The notes under the pieces are model-generated. The model ran no database searches and had not been told where the DNA came from. It was given only the letters and a program-made list of their open reading frames with translations. A DNA stretch of 64,000 nt from Colwellia sp. MB3u-41 (GTDB taxonomy: Bacteria > Pseudomonadota > Gammaproteobacteria > Enterobacterales > Alteromonadaceae), in NCBI RefSeq assembly GCF_014076845.1, contig NZ_JACGUT010000079.1, positions 372,001 to 436,000 on the forward strand, given 5' to 3'. Position numbers and translations under genes: made by a program. Of this stretch, positions 31,748 to 45,312 are shown piece after piece; position 1 is the stretch's first letter; every line of letters begins with the position of its first letter.

Positions 31748-33394
31748 TTAATCTTTAGCTTTTACTTTGGCCAATTTAGCTTTTTCTATGCCACTGAAAA
31801 TAATTTTCATTTGTACAATTGAAATCATGTTACTGACAAACCAATAAAGTACTAGACCTGATGGGAACCAAGCCATGAATACAGAAAATGCTACGGGCAT
31901 ATATTGCATAATTTTCTGTTGCATCGGATCTTGTATCGTCATCGGTTGCATTTTTTGCATAACGAACATACTGACACCCATAAACACCGGTAATATAAAA
32001 TAAGGGTCCATAGTAGAAAGATCTTCTATCCAGAAAAAGAATGGTGCGTGACGTAATTCAACACTTTCTAAAAATACCCAATACAATGCTAAGAATATTG
32101 GCATTTGAATGATCATTGGTAAACAACCACCAGCGGGGTTCACTTTTTCTTTCTTGTACATTTCCATGGTAGCTTGTGACATTTTCTGACGGTCATCACC
32201 AAAGCGTTCTTTTAACTGTGCCATTTTAGGCGCAAGTTCACGCATCTTAGCCATTGAGGTGTATTGTGCTTTTGTTAATGGATACATAGCACCCTTAACG
32301 ACTAAGGTAATTACAATAATCGCAATACCCCAGTTAGTAACCAAAGACTGAATTTGAAGTAATAACCAAAATAGTGGCTTACTGATCATAAATAAAAAGC
32401 CGTAATCTATGGTCAACCCTAAGTTTGGCGCTATCTCATCAAGCTTATATTGATCCTTAGGACCAACATAAAAAATAGCTGACGTTGTCGCTTGGCTATT
32501 TGGTTGAATTGTCACCGATGGTGACTTAAACCCAATTACAGCTTCATTGTTAGCAGAATAACTTGAATAAATATTGTTATCGGCAGTTAGACTCGGTACC
32601 CATGCGGAAACAAAATAATGTTCAAGCATTGCAACCCACCCACCAGCAGTCGTTACATTTAATCTTTTTTCTTCAATGTCACCAAAATCGTATTTTTCAT
32701 AGCGATCTTCCGTTGTCGAATAGGCAGCACCACGATACGTAGGCATTAACGAACTACCACTCTCTACTACAGTAGACTGTTTTAGTTGTCCGTACATTTG
32801 AACGGTAGCAGCGGTAGTTGCTGTGTTGTTTATAATATATTCAACATCTACGCTATAGTCTGACTTTGTAAATGTAAAACGCTTTGTTACGTTCAAGCCA
32901 TTTTCAGCTGTATATTGTAAATCAACGACTAACGGTGTATTACCTGTTTGTGTGTATGATTTACTGCTTGTTTGATAAACCGGACGGCCAGGTATTACTT
33001 GATCTAAACCTTGTGCGCCAATCAGTCCACTTTGTGCAACATATTTACGGTTACCATTTTGCATTACGGTAAACGGTATGCCGTTGCCTTGTTCTGTATC
33101 GAAGTCTTTTAATCTTGCTTCAACAATATCGCCACCACGTGTAGCAATTTTAACAATAAGTACATCAGTATCTATACTAATTACTTGTTCGCTTGCTTTA
33201 ACCATTGTTGATATTGGCATTGCTGAACTTGATGACTGAGGAATAGAATCAGCATCACTAGTGTTCACTTGATTTGTTGTTTGTGTCATTGCGGGCTGAG
33301 CGACTACAGGTGCATTATCTTTTTGATATTCTGTGAACAGCAAATAAGTAACAACCATAAGCGCAATAAAAAGAAAACTGCGTTGAGATTCCAT
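31748..33394 (-). CDS. yidC: Membrane protein insertase YidC
   Basis: 548 residues, the E. coli length. N-terminal membrane anchor (about 6-22), a large periplasmic beta-supersandwich domain (about 60-340), then the conserved five-helix insertase core with the cytoplasmic hairpin (MAKMRELAPKMAQLKERFGDD) and the conserved arginine-bearing KGAMYPLTKAQYTS region. It inserts Sec-dependent and independent membrane proteins, including Fo subunits a and c encoded in this window. End of the rpmH-rnpA-yidD-yidC cluster. Confidence 0.98.
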   Translation of the reverse strand: MESQRSFLFIALMVVTYLLFTEYQKDNAPVVAQPAMTQTTNQVNTSDADSIPQSSSSAMPISTMVKASEQVISIDTDVLIVKIATRGGDIVEARLKDFDTEQGNGIPFTVMQNGNRKYVAQSGLIGAQGLDQVIPGRPVYQTSSKSYTQTGNTPLVVDLQYTAENGLNVTKRFTFTKSDYSVDVEYIINNTATTAATVQMYGQLKQSTVVESGSSLMPTYRGAAYSTTEDRYEKYDFGDIEEKRLNVTTAGGWVAMLEHYFVSAWVPSLTADNNIYSSYSANNEAVIGFKSPSVTIQPNSQATTSAIFYVGPKDQYKLDEIAPNLGLTIDYGFLFMISKPLFWLLLQIQSLVTNWGIAIIVITLVVKGAMYPLTKAQYTSMAKMRELAPKMAQLKERFGDDRQKMSQATMEMYKKEKVNPAGGCLPMIIQMPIFLALYWVFLESVELRHAPFFFWIEDLSTMDPYFILPVFMGVSMFVMQKMQPMTIQDPMQQKIMQYMPVAFSVFMAWFPSGLVLYWFVSNMISIVQMKIIFSGIEKAKLAKVKAKD

Positions 33395-33400
33395 AATTTA

Positions 33401-33649
33401 TTATTTCTCTTTTTTTGATGGTGGCACGGGATCTAATCCACCCGCGTTTAATGGATGGCATTTTAGTATACGTTTGCCCGCTAACCAACAACCTTTTATC
33501 ACACCGAAGCGATTAATTGCCTCAATAGCATAAAAAGAGCAAGTTGGATGAAATCGGCAGTTACTGCCAAGTAGTGGGCTAAGCCAGCGCTGGTAAGCTT
33601 TAACTAAAGCTATTGCTAGCTGTTGTGGCGTTGAATTACTTTTCGCCAT
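33401..33649 (-). CDS. yidD: Membrane protein insertion efficiency factor YidD
   Basis: 82 residues. The family motif with three cysteines is present ([16 protein letters not shown] and [16 protein letters not shown]), along with an amphipathic N-terminal helix that places it on the inner membrane face. Its reading frame overlaps the end of rnpA by 34 bp and ends 6 bp before yidC, so translation is coupled. Confidence 0.95.
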   Translation of the reverse strand: MAKSNSTPQQLAIALVKAYQRWLSPLLGSNCRFHPTCSFYAIEAINRFGVIKGCWLAGKRILKCHPLNAGGLDPVPPSKKEK

Positions 33650-33972
33650 ATTTTTTCTAATTGTTTTTTAATTTCTGCGTTTTCTAACTTATCTGTGCCT
33701 GATTTCACCATAACGACGATATCGATATTGGGTAATTCATGTTGATTGAGTCGAAAACTTTCTCTAATTTGACGTTTAATACGATTTCGCTGAACAGCTA
33801 ATTTAACGCGTTTTTTAGCAATAGCTAAGCCTAAACGATTACGTTCATCTAAATTTGGACTAACAAGAATAGTTATGTGGCTAGAGCCGAAACGAAGAGG
33901 TTTAGAAAATACAGATTGAAAGTGACCGGGAGTCAACAAGCGTGACTCCCGATTAAATTCATAATTAACCAT
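33616..33972 (-). CDS. rnpA: Ribonuclease P protein component
   Basis: 118 residues, basic, with the RNP motif [13 protein letters not shown] and the conserved [10 protein letters not shown] start region. It binds the RNase P RNA (not in this window) for tRNA 5' processing. Lies 40 bp after rpmH, and its 3' end is shared with yidD. Confidence 0.96.
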   Translation of the reverse strand: MVNYEFNRESRLLTPGHFQSVFSKPLRFGSSHITILVSPNLDERNRLGLAIAKKRVKLAVQRNRIKRQIRESFRLNQHELPNIDIVVMVKSGTDKLENAEIKKQLEKIWRKVIQRHNS

Positions 33973-34012
33973 GATGGTTAAAATATCTCTTTATTAAAGA
34001 TTAAAAAAGAGA

Positions 34013-34147
34013 TTATGCGCTAAGGCTTTTACGGCCTTTAGCACGGCGACGTGAAATTACTGCACGACCGTTTTTTGTAGCCATACGAGCACGGAAACCG
34101 TGGTTGCGTTTACGCTTTAATACACTAGGTTGAAATGTTCTTTTCAT
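34013..34147 (-). CDS. rpmH: 50S ribosomal protein L34
   Basis: 44 residues, begins [19 protein letters not shown]. The open frame extends 17 codons upstream, but every L34 starts at this methionine. Very basic. First gene of the leftward cluster, divergent from dnaA as in most bacteria. Confidence 0.98.
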   Translation of the reverse strand: MKRTFQPSVLKRKRNHGFRARMATKNGRAVISRRRAKGRKSLSA

Positions 34148-34625
34148 TACGCTAATCCGTCTGTTGTTGTTGCCCTGGCAAACAGCCGTATTGAGCACAC
34201 TGGTTCTAAAAAAAGAGGCCGAATTTTATAGTTTGTAGCAACTGTTGTCAATGCTTATAGTCATCTATTTTAAAAAGATCCTAATAGATCTTTGTGATCT
34301 ATTATTTATATCCACAGTTTTGTAACATTATTTTGAATTACATCCAAAAGACGTTAAGTAATTACTGCTAATAGCTAAATAATATGTAAATAAAATTTTA
34401 GCAGTAAATTAGTCTAAAAATACCGTTTTTATTGCTTTTGCGGAGTCTTTTTTATTTTATTTTCATTAAAAGGGCAACTATTTAAAAGTCAATATTGATG
34501 TTGTGGATAACTATGGTGATAATAGACCAATTATAAAAATACCACATTTACCTACGCTTGCTTTATTTGTCGTTTTTACGAGAGGCTAATGTAACAGCAC
34601 GTCGTGTAATATCAGGAGCATTTGG
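34148..34625. promoter_or_regulatory. rpmH-dnaA divergent control region with DnaA boxes and GATC cluster
   Basis: A 478-bp non-coding region. A consensus DnaA box TGTGGATAA is at 34502-34510, a one-mismatch box ATATCCACA at 34308-34316, and three GATC sites lie 10 and 9 bp apart (34277, 34287, 34296). This fits autoregulation of dnaA by DnaA and Dam/SeqA-type control. Promoters for both genes must be here. The dnaA ribosome site AGGAG is at 34614-34618. In Pseudomonas this spacer is the origin itself. Confidence 0.7.
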
Positions 34626-35981
34626 TTGGATCATTCACTTTGGCAGCGATGCCTTTCAGTTCTACAAGAAGAGTTGCCTGCGCAGCAATTCAGTATGTGG
34701 ATACGTCCGTTACAATGTGTTGTCGCTGACAATATCATGACATTATATGCACCTAATCGTTTTGTACTTGATTGGGTTCGTGACAAATATGTTAGTCGTA
34801 TAAATGAATTGGTTACTTTGCAAGAAAGTACTAATCCTCCTCTCCTTAGATTTGATGTTGGTAGTATTCCAAATCAAAGTAGCTCACAAAATATTATCAA
34901 TACTATTCCACAACTTGTAAGTGCTAATAAAAAAAGGGAAGAGCCGCAAAGTAATTTACCTAAAACTACTAATGTTAGGGTCAAATACACTTTTGATAAT
35001 TTTGTTGAAGGTAAATCAAACCAATTAGCACGCGCTGCTGCCTCACAAGTTGCCGATAATCCTGGTTCTGCCTATAACCCTCTATTTATTTATGGCGGAA
35101 CGGGTTTAGGTAAAACCCATTTATTACATGCGGTCGGTAACGGTATTTTATTAAATAAGCCCAATGCTAAAATTGCTTATATGCATTCAGAGCGATTTGT
35201 TCAAGATATGGTTCGCGCATTACAAAATAATGCGATGGAAAAATTTAAACATTATTATCGTAGTGTTGATGCTTTACTCATCGATGATATTCAATTTTTT
35301 GCAGGTAAAGACAGAACGCAAGAAGAATTTTTTCATACTTTCAATGCTTTGCTTGAAGGTAATCAGCAAATTATTTTAACCAGTGATCGTTATCCAAAAG
35401 AAGTTGATGTTGAAGATAGGCTTAAATCTCGCTTTGGTTGGGGATTAACTATTGCAATAGAGCCTCCCGAACTAGAAACGCGTGTTGCCATTCTTAAACG
35501 TAAAGCGCAAGAAAGTCATATTAACTTGGCTGATGAAGTTGCCTTTTTTATTGCGAAACGTCTTCGGTCTAATGTTCGTGAGCTCGAAGGGGCATTGAAT
35601 AGAGTTATCGCCAATGCTAACTTTACTGGTAGACCTATTACGATAGATTTTGTGCGTGAAGCATTACGAGATTTACTTGCCTTACAAGACAAATTAGTTA
35701 CTATCGATAATATTCAACGAACCGTTGCAGAATATTATAAAATTAAAGTTGCCGATTTACTTTCAAAACGTAGAAATAGATCTGTGGCTAGACCTAGGCA
35801 AATTGCAATGGCATTATCTAAGGAGCTAACTAACCATAGTTTGCCAGAAATAGGTGATGCATACGGTGGGCGTGATCATACAACCGTCCTCCATGCATGT
35901 CGTAAGGTTAAGGCGTTACGCGAAGAGTCGCATGACATCAAGGAAGATTATTCTAATTTAACTAGAACACTTTCATCATAG
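34626..35981 (+). CDS. dnaA: Chromosomal replication initiator DnaA
   Basis: 451 residues. Domain I ([26 protein letters not shown]), a short linker, AAA+ domain with P-loop ([16 protein letters not shown]) and Walker B ([12 protein letters not shown]), and the domain IV DNA-binding signature ([14 protein letters not shown]). Starts at TTG 34626, chosen because AGGAG is seven bases upstream and the sequence then begins MDHSLWQ like other gammaproteobacterial DnaA. It binds the boxes in oriC about 5 kb away and in its own promoter. First gene of dnaA-dnaN-recF-gyrB. Confidence 0.98.
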   Translation: MDHSLWQRCLSVLQEELPAQQFSMWIRPLQCVVADNIMTLYAPNRFVLDWVRDKYVSRINELVTLQESTNPPLLRFDVGSIPNQSSSQNIINTIPQLVSANKKREEPQSNLPKTTNVRVKYTFDNFVEGKSNQLARAAASQVADNPGSAYNPLFIYGGTGLGKTHLLHAVGNGILLNKPNAKIAYMHSERFVQDMVRALQNNAMEKFKHYYRSVDALLIDDIQFFAGKDRTQEEFFHTFNALLEGNQQIILTSDRYPKEVDVEDRLKSRFGWGLTIAIEPPELETRVAILKRKAQESHINLADEVAFFIAKRLRSNVRELEGALNRVIANANFTGRPITIDFVREALRDLLALQDKLVTIDNIQRTVAEYYKIKVADLLSKRRNRSVARPRQIAMALSKELTNHSLPEIGDAYGGRDHTTVLHACRKVKALREESHDIKEDYSNLTRTLSS

Positions 35982-36024
35982 CTTTCGTTATAATAATAAG
36001 TACACAAAAAAGATAGGTAGATAA

Positions 36025-37127
36025 ATGAAGTTTTCATTAAATAGGGAATTATTACTGAAACCACTTTTATTGGTTTCTGGTGCCGTTGAACGTAAAAGTA
36101 CATTACCTATTCTTGGTAATATTCTTTTAAATATAAGTGGGCAGTCACTTACGTTAACAGCCACTGATTTAGAACTTGAAATGGTATCTAGTACCCAAAT
36201 AGATAACCAGGGTGAAGATGGTAAAATTACTATCCCCGCCAGAAAGCTTCTTGATATTTGTAAGAGTTTACCTGACGATTCAATTTTATCTTTTGAATCT
36301 ACTAATGAAGCTATTACTATTAGCACCGGAAGAAGTAAATATTCATTATCAACATTACCCGCTGTAGATTTTCCCAATATTGAAGAATGGAAAGGCGATG
36401 TCGAATTTCAGCTTTTTAAATCTGACTTACTTCGTTTAATTGAAAGTACACATTTTTCTATGGCTAATCAAGATGTTAGGTATTATCTTAATGGGATGTC
36501 AATTGAAACTGAAGGTAATGAAATCCGTTCTGTTGCCACTGATGGGCATCGTCTTGCGATATGTAAAATATCGTCTAATGAATTAACGCTACCATCAAGA
36601 CAAGTTATTGTTCCCCGTAAAGGTATTTTAGAGATTATTCGCTTACTTGATCCTGTTGAAGAAAATGTGCAAGTATTTCTTGGCTCTAATCATATTCGTA
36701 TTATCGATAGTGAATTCTCTTTTACCAGTAAATTAGTTGACGGTCGCTTTCCTGATTACCGTCGAGTACTTCCACGCAACGGTGATAAAGTATTAAATAC
36801 CAGTAAAGACAATTTACGCCAACTTCTATCGCGTGCTTCTATTTTATCAAATGATAAATTCAGAGGTGTACGTTTGAATTTTTCCAAGCATGAGCTAAAA
36901 ATAACCGCTAATAATCCTGAGCAAGAGCAAGCTGAAGAAGTATTAGAAATTGACTTTCCTTATGATGAAGTTGAAATCGGTTTTAATGTTAATTACGTTC
37001 TTGATGTTTTGAATGCCATTAAAGAGCCAGAAGTTAAATTTACTTTGGCTGATGCAAATAGTAGTGTAGTTATTGAAGGTGCTGAAAGTAATGAAGCTAT
37101 TTATGTTGTTATGCCAATGCGTTTGTA

Positions 37128-37128
<1 letters not shown>
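36025..37128 (+). CDS. dnaN: DNA polymerase III beta sliding clamp
   Basis: 367 residues (E. coli 366) comprising three clamp domains, beginning MKFSLNRELLLKPL and ending VVMPMRL, both typical of DnaN. It forms the ring that tethers polymerase III and many repair proteins. The stop codon shares a base with the recF start (TAATG), so the two are coupled. Confidence 0.98.
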
Positions 37129-40671
<3,543 letters not shown>

Positions 40672-40695
40672 TTAAACTCGCTATTTTAAAATAAT

Positions 40696-40727
40696 AAATG
40701 CCCGGACATCAAATCCGGGCATTTTAA
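40696..40727 (+). terminator. gyrB intrinsic terminator
   Basis: An 11-bp stem (40696-40706 with 40714-40724) containing CCCGGA/TCCGGG, with a 7-nt loop and following T residues, lies 25 bp past the gyrB stop. Confidence 0.88.
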
Positions 40728-40880
40728 CATTCTGCAACACGGTAATAGATAAAGTAATTAATTACTGAGTAAAAACTCAAAGTTTGTTAACTTGTTACTA
40801 GGCGAATAATAAAGCAATCGGTATACTTAATATCATTAGCCGTTATCGGTAAACTCACACGAATAATGAATCGGAAAATT

Positions 40881-41804
40881 ATGAGTACGTTCAATATAAA
40901 AACATTTCAAGGATTAATCTTTCAGTTACAAGACTACTGGTCGCGTCAAGGTTGTGTCATCGTTCAACCCCTTGATCTCGAAGTAGGTGCTGGTACCTTT
41001 CATCCCATGACCTTTCTACGCTCTATTGGCCCTGAACCAATGAGTAGTGCTTTTGTTCAGCCTTGTCGTCGTCCTACAGATGGTCGTTACGGTGAAAACC
41101 CAAATCGTTTACAACACTATTACCAATTCCAAGTGATGTTAAAACCTTCGCCAAAAAATATCCAAGAGTTGTACCTTACTTCTTTAAAAGAGTTAGGCAT
41201 TGATCCTCTCGTACATGATATTCGCTTTGTCGAAGATAACTGGGAATCACCAACGTTGGGCGCCTGGGGGCTAGGTTGGGAAATTTGGTTAAATGGCATG
41301 GAAGTGTCACAATTTACTTACTTTCAACAAGTAGGTGGCTTAGAGTGCACACCAGTAACCGGTGAAATAACCTACGGCCTTGAACGTTTAGCGATGTATA
41401 TTCAAAATGTTGACAGCATCTATGATCTTGTGTGGGCCGATGGTCCTATGGGTAAAGTACTGTATGGTGATGTATTTCATCAAAATGAAGTTGAACAATC
41501 AACTTACAACTTTGAGTATGCAGACGTAGATGCATTGTTTAACACTTTTGATCAATGTGAAAAAGATAGCCAAAAGTTAATTGAAGCTGGCTTAGCACTA
41601 CCTGCTTATGAACAAGTTATGAAAGCATCTCACGCGTTTAACTTATTAGACGCTCGTCATGCTATTTCTGTGACTGAACGTCAACGTTATATACTTAGAG
41701 TTAGAACATTATCAAAAGCTTGTGCAAAGGCTTATTATGATAAACGTGAAGAATTAGGTTTTCCTCTTTGTAAGAATAATAATACCTCTGAGGAGAAGTC
41801 ATAA
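40881..41804 (+). CDS. glyQ: Glycine-tRNA ligase alpha subunit
   Basis: 307 residues from the ATG at 40881 ([11 protein letters not shown]); an ATG five codons earlier (40866) is also open, but the family starts close to TFQGLI. Strong identity to E. coli GlyQ through [20 protein letters not shown] and [18 protein letters not shown]. It is the class II catalytic subunit of the alpha2-beta2 enzyme. The stop overlaps the glyS start (TAATG). Confidence 0.97.
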   Translation: MSTFNIKTFQGLIFQLQDYWSRQGCVIVQPLDLEVGAGTFHPMTFLRSIGPEPMSSAFVQPCRRPTDGRYGENPNRLQHYYQFQVMLKPSPKNIQELYLTSLKELGIDPLVHDIRFVEDNWESPTLGAWGLGWEIWLNGMEVSQFTYFQQVGGLECTPVTGEITYGLERLAMYIQNVDSIYDLVWADGPMGKVLYGDVFHQNEVEQSTYNFEYADVDALFNTFDQCEKDSQKLIEAGLALPAYEQVMKASHAFNLLDARHAISVTERQRYILRVRTLSKACAKAYYDKREELGFPLCKNNNTSEEKS

Positions 41805-43870
41805 TGAATACTGAAACATTATTGATAGAACTAGGTACTGAAGAGTTACCGCCAAAGTCATTAAAAAATCTTGCGGTAACCTTTTATCAGCAAATAAAAG
41901 ATCAATTAGACAGCGCAGATCTAGCCTATGAAGAGATAAAATGGTTTGCTACACCTCGTCGTTTAGCTGTTAAAGTAAGTAAGCTCGTTGAAAAACAAGC
42001 AGATAAAGAAATTGAAAAACGTGGACCAGCTGTTGATGTTGCTTTCGATGCTGAAGGTAATGCAAGTAAAGCAGCACAAGGTTGGGCACGTTCAAATGGT
42101 ATCAGTGTTGAAGAAGCACAACGTTTGAAAACGGATAAAGGTGAATGGTTACTCCACCGCGCTACTCAACCAGGTAAAACAGTAGCAGCTTTAATTCCAG
42201 CAATGATAAATGTAGCTGTAAGTAAACTACCTATTCCTAAGCCTATGCGCTGGGGAAGCACCCGAACACAATTTATTCGACCTGTTCATACGTTAACAAT
42301 AATGTTTGGTGATAAAGTTATTAATGGTAAAACGTTAGAGGTAAACTCGAGTAATTTAGTGACAGGGCACCGCTTTCATCACGAAGGGTTCGTGTCTTTA
42401 GCGCATGCTGATGAATACGAAGATAAGTTAACAGCAGCGTTTGTACAAGTTGATTATGAACAGAGACAAAAATTAATTTTGGCAGAAATTAATAAAGCGG
42501 CAGACCAATTAAATGGTGTAGCGCTAATTGACGCAGACTTATTAGAAGAAGTTACTGGATTAGTCGAGTGGCCTGTTATACTCATTGGTAGTTTCGATGA
42601 AGCCTTTTTAAATGTTCCTGCTGAACCGCTTATCTACTCAATGAAAGATCATCAAAAATACTTTCCAGTGAATGACAAAAATGGACAATTATTAAATAAG
42701 TTTATTTTTGTATCAAATATAGAAAGTAAAGATCCAAGCCAAGTGATTAAAGGCAATGAAAAAGTTATTCGTCCACGTTTGGCTGATGCTGAGTTTTTCT
42801 TTAAAACAGATAAGAGTAAAACGTTAGAATCACGCTTAGAAAGCTTATCATCGGTATTGTTTCAAAAACAATTAGGTACGTTAAAAGAGAAGTCAGAACG
42901 CATTGCTTCATTAAGCGGTCATATTGCTGGTCAAATAGGTGAAAACTCAGCACAGGCGACACGTGCTGGCTTATTAAGTAAAACCGATCTAATGTCTGAA
43001 ATGGTGTTAGAGTTTCCTCAAGTACAAGGTACTATGGGGAAGTATTATGCTCAAAATGATGGTGAATCACCTGAGGTTGCTCAAGCATTAGAAGACCAAT
43101 ACCGTCCCCGATACTCGGGTGATACCTTACCTGAAGGCAATATTGGTTGTGCCGTAGCTATAGCAGATAAAGTCGATAGTTTGGTTGGCATATTTGGTAT
43201 AAATCAGCCACCGAAAGGTGATAAAGACCCCTTTGCTTTACGTCGAGCGGCAATCGGTTTAATTCGAATTATTATAGAAAAACAATTATCATTAGATATC
43301 AGTGAGTTAATTAACGAAAGTGTTGTTTTATACGGCGACAAGCTTGCCAATGAAAACGTTAATATACAAGTGACTGATTTTGTTTTAGGTCGTTTTAGGG
43401 CCTATTACCAGGAGCAAGGCATCTCAGTTGATGTTATTCAGGCTGTTTTGGCCAATGCACCTACGGCGCCATTAGATTTTGAAAAACGTATTAAAGCGGT
43501 AAGTCACTTTAAATCTTTAGAGCAAGCGGCGACACTGGCTGCAGCTAATAAGCGTGTTGGTAATATTTTAGCTAAATTCAAAGGTGAACTTTATCCTGAG
43601 TTTAAAGCTGACTTAGCGAGCGAAGCTGAAGAAAAAGCTTTAGCTAAAGCTTTCGATGAAGTTAAGGTGACTATAGCGCCAATGATGTTAGCTAAAGATT
43701 ATCAAGCAGCATTAACAGAGCTTGCCTGTTTAAAAGCGCCAATTGATAACTTTTTCGATAACGTAATGGTTATGGCTGATGATGAAGCGGTTAAAACAAA
43801 TCGTTTAACGCTATTGAATGAAATAAGAAATAGTTTCTTTGCTATCGCTGATGTTGCACTTTTACAATAG
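41804..43870 (+). CDS. glyS: Glycine-tRNA ligase beta subunit
   Basis: 688 residues (E. coli 689). Begins with LLIELGTEELPPKSL, the diagnostic start of GlyS, and carries the HD-like domain and a C-terminal anticodon-binding (DALR-type) domain. Binds tRNA-Gly and is required for charging. Convergent with tusA, sharing its terminator. Confidence 0.98.
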   Translation: MNTETLLIELGTEELPPKSLKNLAVTFYQQIKDQLDSADLAYEEIKWFATPRRLAVKVSKLVEKQADKEIEKRGPAVDVAFDAEGNASKAAQGWARSNGISVEEAQRLKTDKGEWLLHRATQPGKTVAALIPAMINVAVSKLPIPKPMRWGSTRTQFIRPVHTLTIMFGDKVINGKTLEVNSSNLVTGHRFHHEGFVSLAHADEYEDKLTAAFVQVDYEQRQKLILAEINKAADQLNGVALIDADLLEEVTGLVEWPVILIGSFDEAFLNVPAEPLIYSMKDHQKYFPVNDKNGQLLNKFIFVSNIESKDPSQVIKGNEKVIRPRLADAEFFFKTDKSKTLESRLESLSSVLFQKQLGTLKEKSERIASLSGHIAGQIGENSAQATRAGLLSKTDLMSEMVLEFPQVQGTMGKYYAQNDGESPEVAQALEDQYRPRYSGDTLPEGNIGCAVAIADKVDSLVGIFGINQPPKGDKDPFALRRAAIGLIRIIIEKQLSLDISELINESVVLYGDKLANENVNIQVTDFVLGRFRAYYQEQGISVDVIQAVLANAPTAPLDFEKRIKAVSHFKSLEQAATLAAANKRVGNILAKFKGELYPEFKADLASEAEEKALAKAFDEVKVTIAPMMLAKDYQAALTELACLKAPIDNFFDNVMVMADDEAVKTNRLTLLNEIRNSFFAIADVALLQ

Positions 43871-43920
43871 ATAAGATTTAGCATCAATAGCGAGTGATTG
43901 TTCATAAAAAATAAAAATAA

Positions 43921-43950
43921 AAAGGGAAAGCGTTATGCTTTCCCTTTTTT
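43921..43950. terminator. Shared glyS/tusA terminator overlapping the tusA 3' end
   Basis: An 11-bp stem (43921-43931 with 43937-43947) and a 5-nt loop, with T-rich flank on both sides. The right arm is also the last codons of tusA (Lys-Lys-Gly-Lys-Ala and stop), so one hairpin serves the glyS transcript and is partly protein-coding for tusA. Confidence 0.85.
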
Positions 43951-44193
43951 GATCAAATAAAGGAAAGGTTTTTGGTTCGTTTGTTGGGCAATAAGTTCGT
44001 GGTCCATAAAGCGACAAAAACTCGGGATATCTCGGGCTGTTGAAGGGTCATCCGCTTCTATTAATAAGGTTTCTTGGTCAGCCATTTTTCGTATAGATTT
44101 TCGAACCATCATGACAGGTTCTGGGCAACGTAACCCTATAGCATTAAGAACATGGTCGGCATTTTTGAAAATATCTTCAGAGCTAGAATTCAT
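43933..44193 (-). CDS. tusA: Sulfur carrier protein TusA
   Basis: 86 residues. The active-site cysteine is in [17 protein letters not shown] (Cys near residue 23), followed by [15 protein letters not shown] and a short strand. TusA receives sulfur from IscS and passes it to TusBCD-TusE for tRNA 2-thiouridine, the same wobble base treated by MnmE and MnmG. Length agrees with the family (81 in E. coli). Confidence 0.95.
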   Translation of the reverse strand: MNSSSEDIFKNADHVLNAIGLRCPEPVMMVRKSIRKMADQETLLIEADDPSTARDIPSFCRFMDHELIAQQTNQKPFLYLIKKGKA

Positions 44194-44260
44194 AGTGAGT
44201 AAATGTGAGGGTTATAAAGTGAGTAATTTTAGCAAAAAAAATTAAAACTGGATATCAGCG

Positions 44261-45100
44261 CTAAAATTTATTTATAAAACCGTTGATATCATAATGATGC
44301 TTTAAATAAATTAAGTATTCCTCTGCGCTTTTTCTATCTGAAAAAGGCTGACTTAGTATACGAAAAAGACCTTTATGTAATTTGGTGGTTAGAGCTAACG
44401 CATGGGCTGCTTGCAAAATCGAGGACTTTTGATCAGCGTTCTTCTGTTGTTGATAAGCACCAATTTGCACAGACCACAGAGTACGAGGTTTAACCGTGGT
44501 ATTTATCTTTAAGTCATTAAGAGCAAGTGGAGGTAAATTTTTAACGTCTTTAACCGATCGTTTGGTCGCGACTTTTTTGAAAGAAATATCAGCAGGGTGT
44601 TGCCCAAATAGCCAATTAACTGACATAAATAGGGAATGGTTAGTACCAAGGTTATCTTGATGAAATTGACTCGTTTGACCTAAAGTCACTGATAATTGAT
44701 TGGTCAGCTTATAATTAGCTGATATTTGAAAGTAAGGTGCTAAAGCATTAGTTTCAATAAGTATATGATTAGATGAAGCGGTAACTAGATTCAGGCCAAA
44801 GCCAAATTTTAAAGATAAGTCCTGGTTACGTTGCTTAAGAAAATTAATGCCTAAAGATAAGCTTCCGAAATCACCTGAGAGGGTGTTCTTATCATCGAAG
44901 ACTTTTAAGTCTCCGCTTTCACTATACTTTGCTTCAAATTCAAAATTTTCTAAAAATTTATACTGATAAAATACACCATAACCTAAATGAGCATCTTGAT
45001 CAGCATGATAACTCATTTGTGATGCAAGCGAATGTTCAGCTGCAAAAGTTTGAGCAGTATTTAAAAACAAACAACAGAATAAAAGAGAAACTAGGCGCAT
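44261..45100 (-). CDS. Outer-membrane beta-barrel protein with C-terminal SPOR domain
   Basis: 279 residues: signal peptide (about 1-20, cleaved after FAA), a region of alternating amphipathic strands (about 25-170) like a small eight-strand OmpA-type barrel, a linker rich in Lys/Val/Pro, and a C-terminal SPOR domain (about 207-279, WSVQIGAYQQQKNADQ) which in other proteins binds glycan strands lacking peptide stems. This gives OmpA-like topology with a different peptidoglycan anchor. Divergent from the lytic transglycosylase gene. Barrel assignment is by pattern only; the SPOR call is firmer. Confidence 0.65.
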   Translation of the reverse strand: MRLVSLLFCCLFLNTAQTFAAEHSLASQMSYHADQDAHLGYGVFYQYKFLENFEFEAKYSESGDLKVFDDKNTLSGDFGSLSLGINFLKQRNQDLSLKFGFGLNLVTASSNHILIETNALAPYFQISANYKLTNQLSVTLGQTSQFHQDNLGTNHSLFMSVNWLFGQHPADISFKKVATKRSVKDVKNLPPLALNDLKINTTVKPRTLWSVQIGAYQQQKNADQKSSILQAAHALALTTKLHKGLFRILSQPFSDRKSAEEYLIYLKHHYDINGFINKF

Positions 45101-45312
45101 AATAATTACAATAATAAGAAACGTTTAAATATTATCAATAACAACAGTCAAATGTAACCAAAATTAAATATCTGATGGTTATTACAATCAACAACAAGAG
45201 AATACTAATTTCACTTGCTTTGTTAAGCAATGCGTGAAAAATTAAGAGGGATTGGTAAATAGAGTAAACAGCACAAGTAAGTAGTAAGTTTTCATATTAA
45301 GTAAGGTAACCT

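Noticed and set aside
34558-34740. A 60-residue plus-strand frame across the dnaA start
   Set aside because: Overlaps the dnaA ribosome site and first codons in another frame; dnaA itself is certain.
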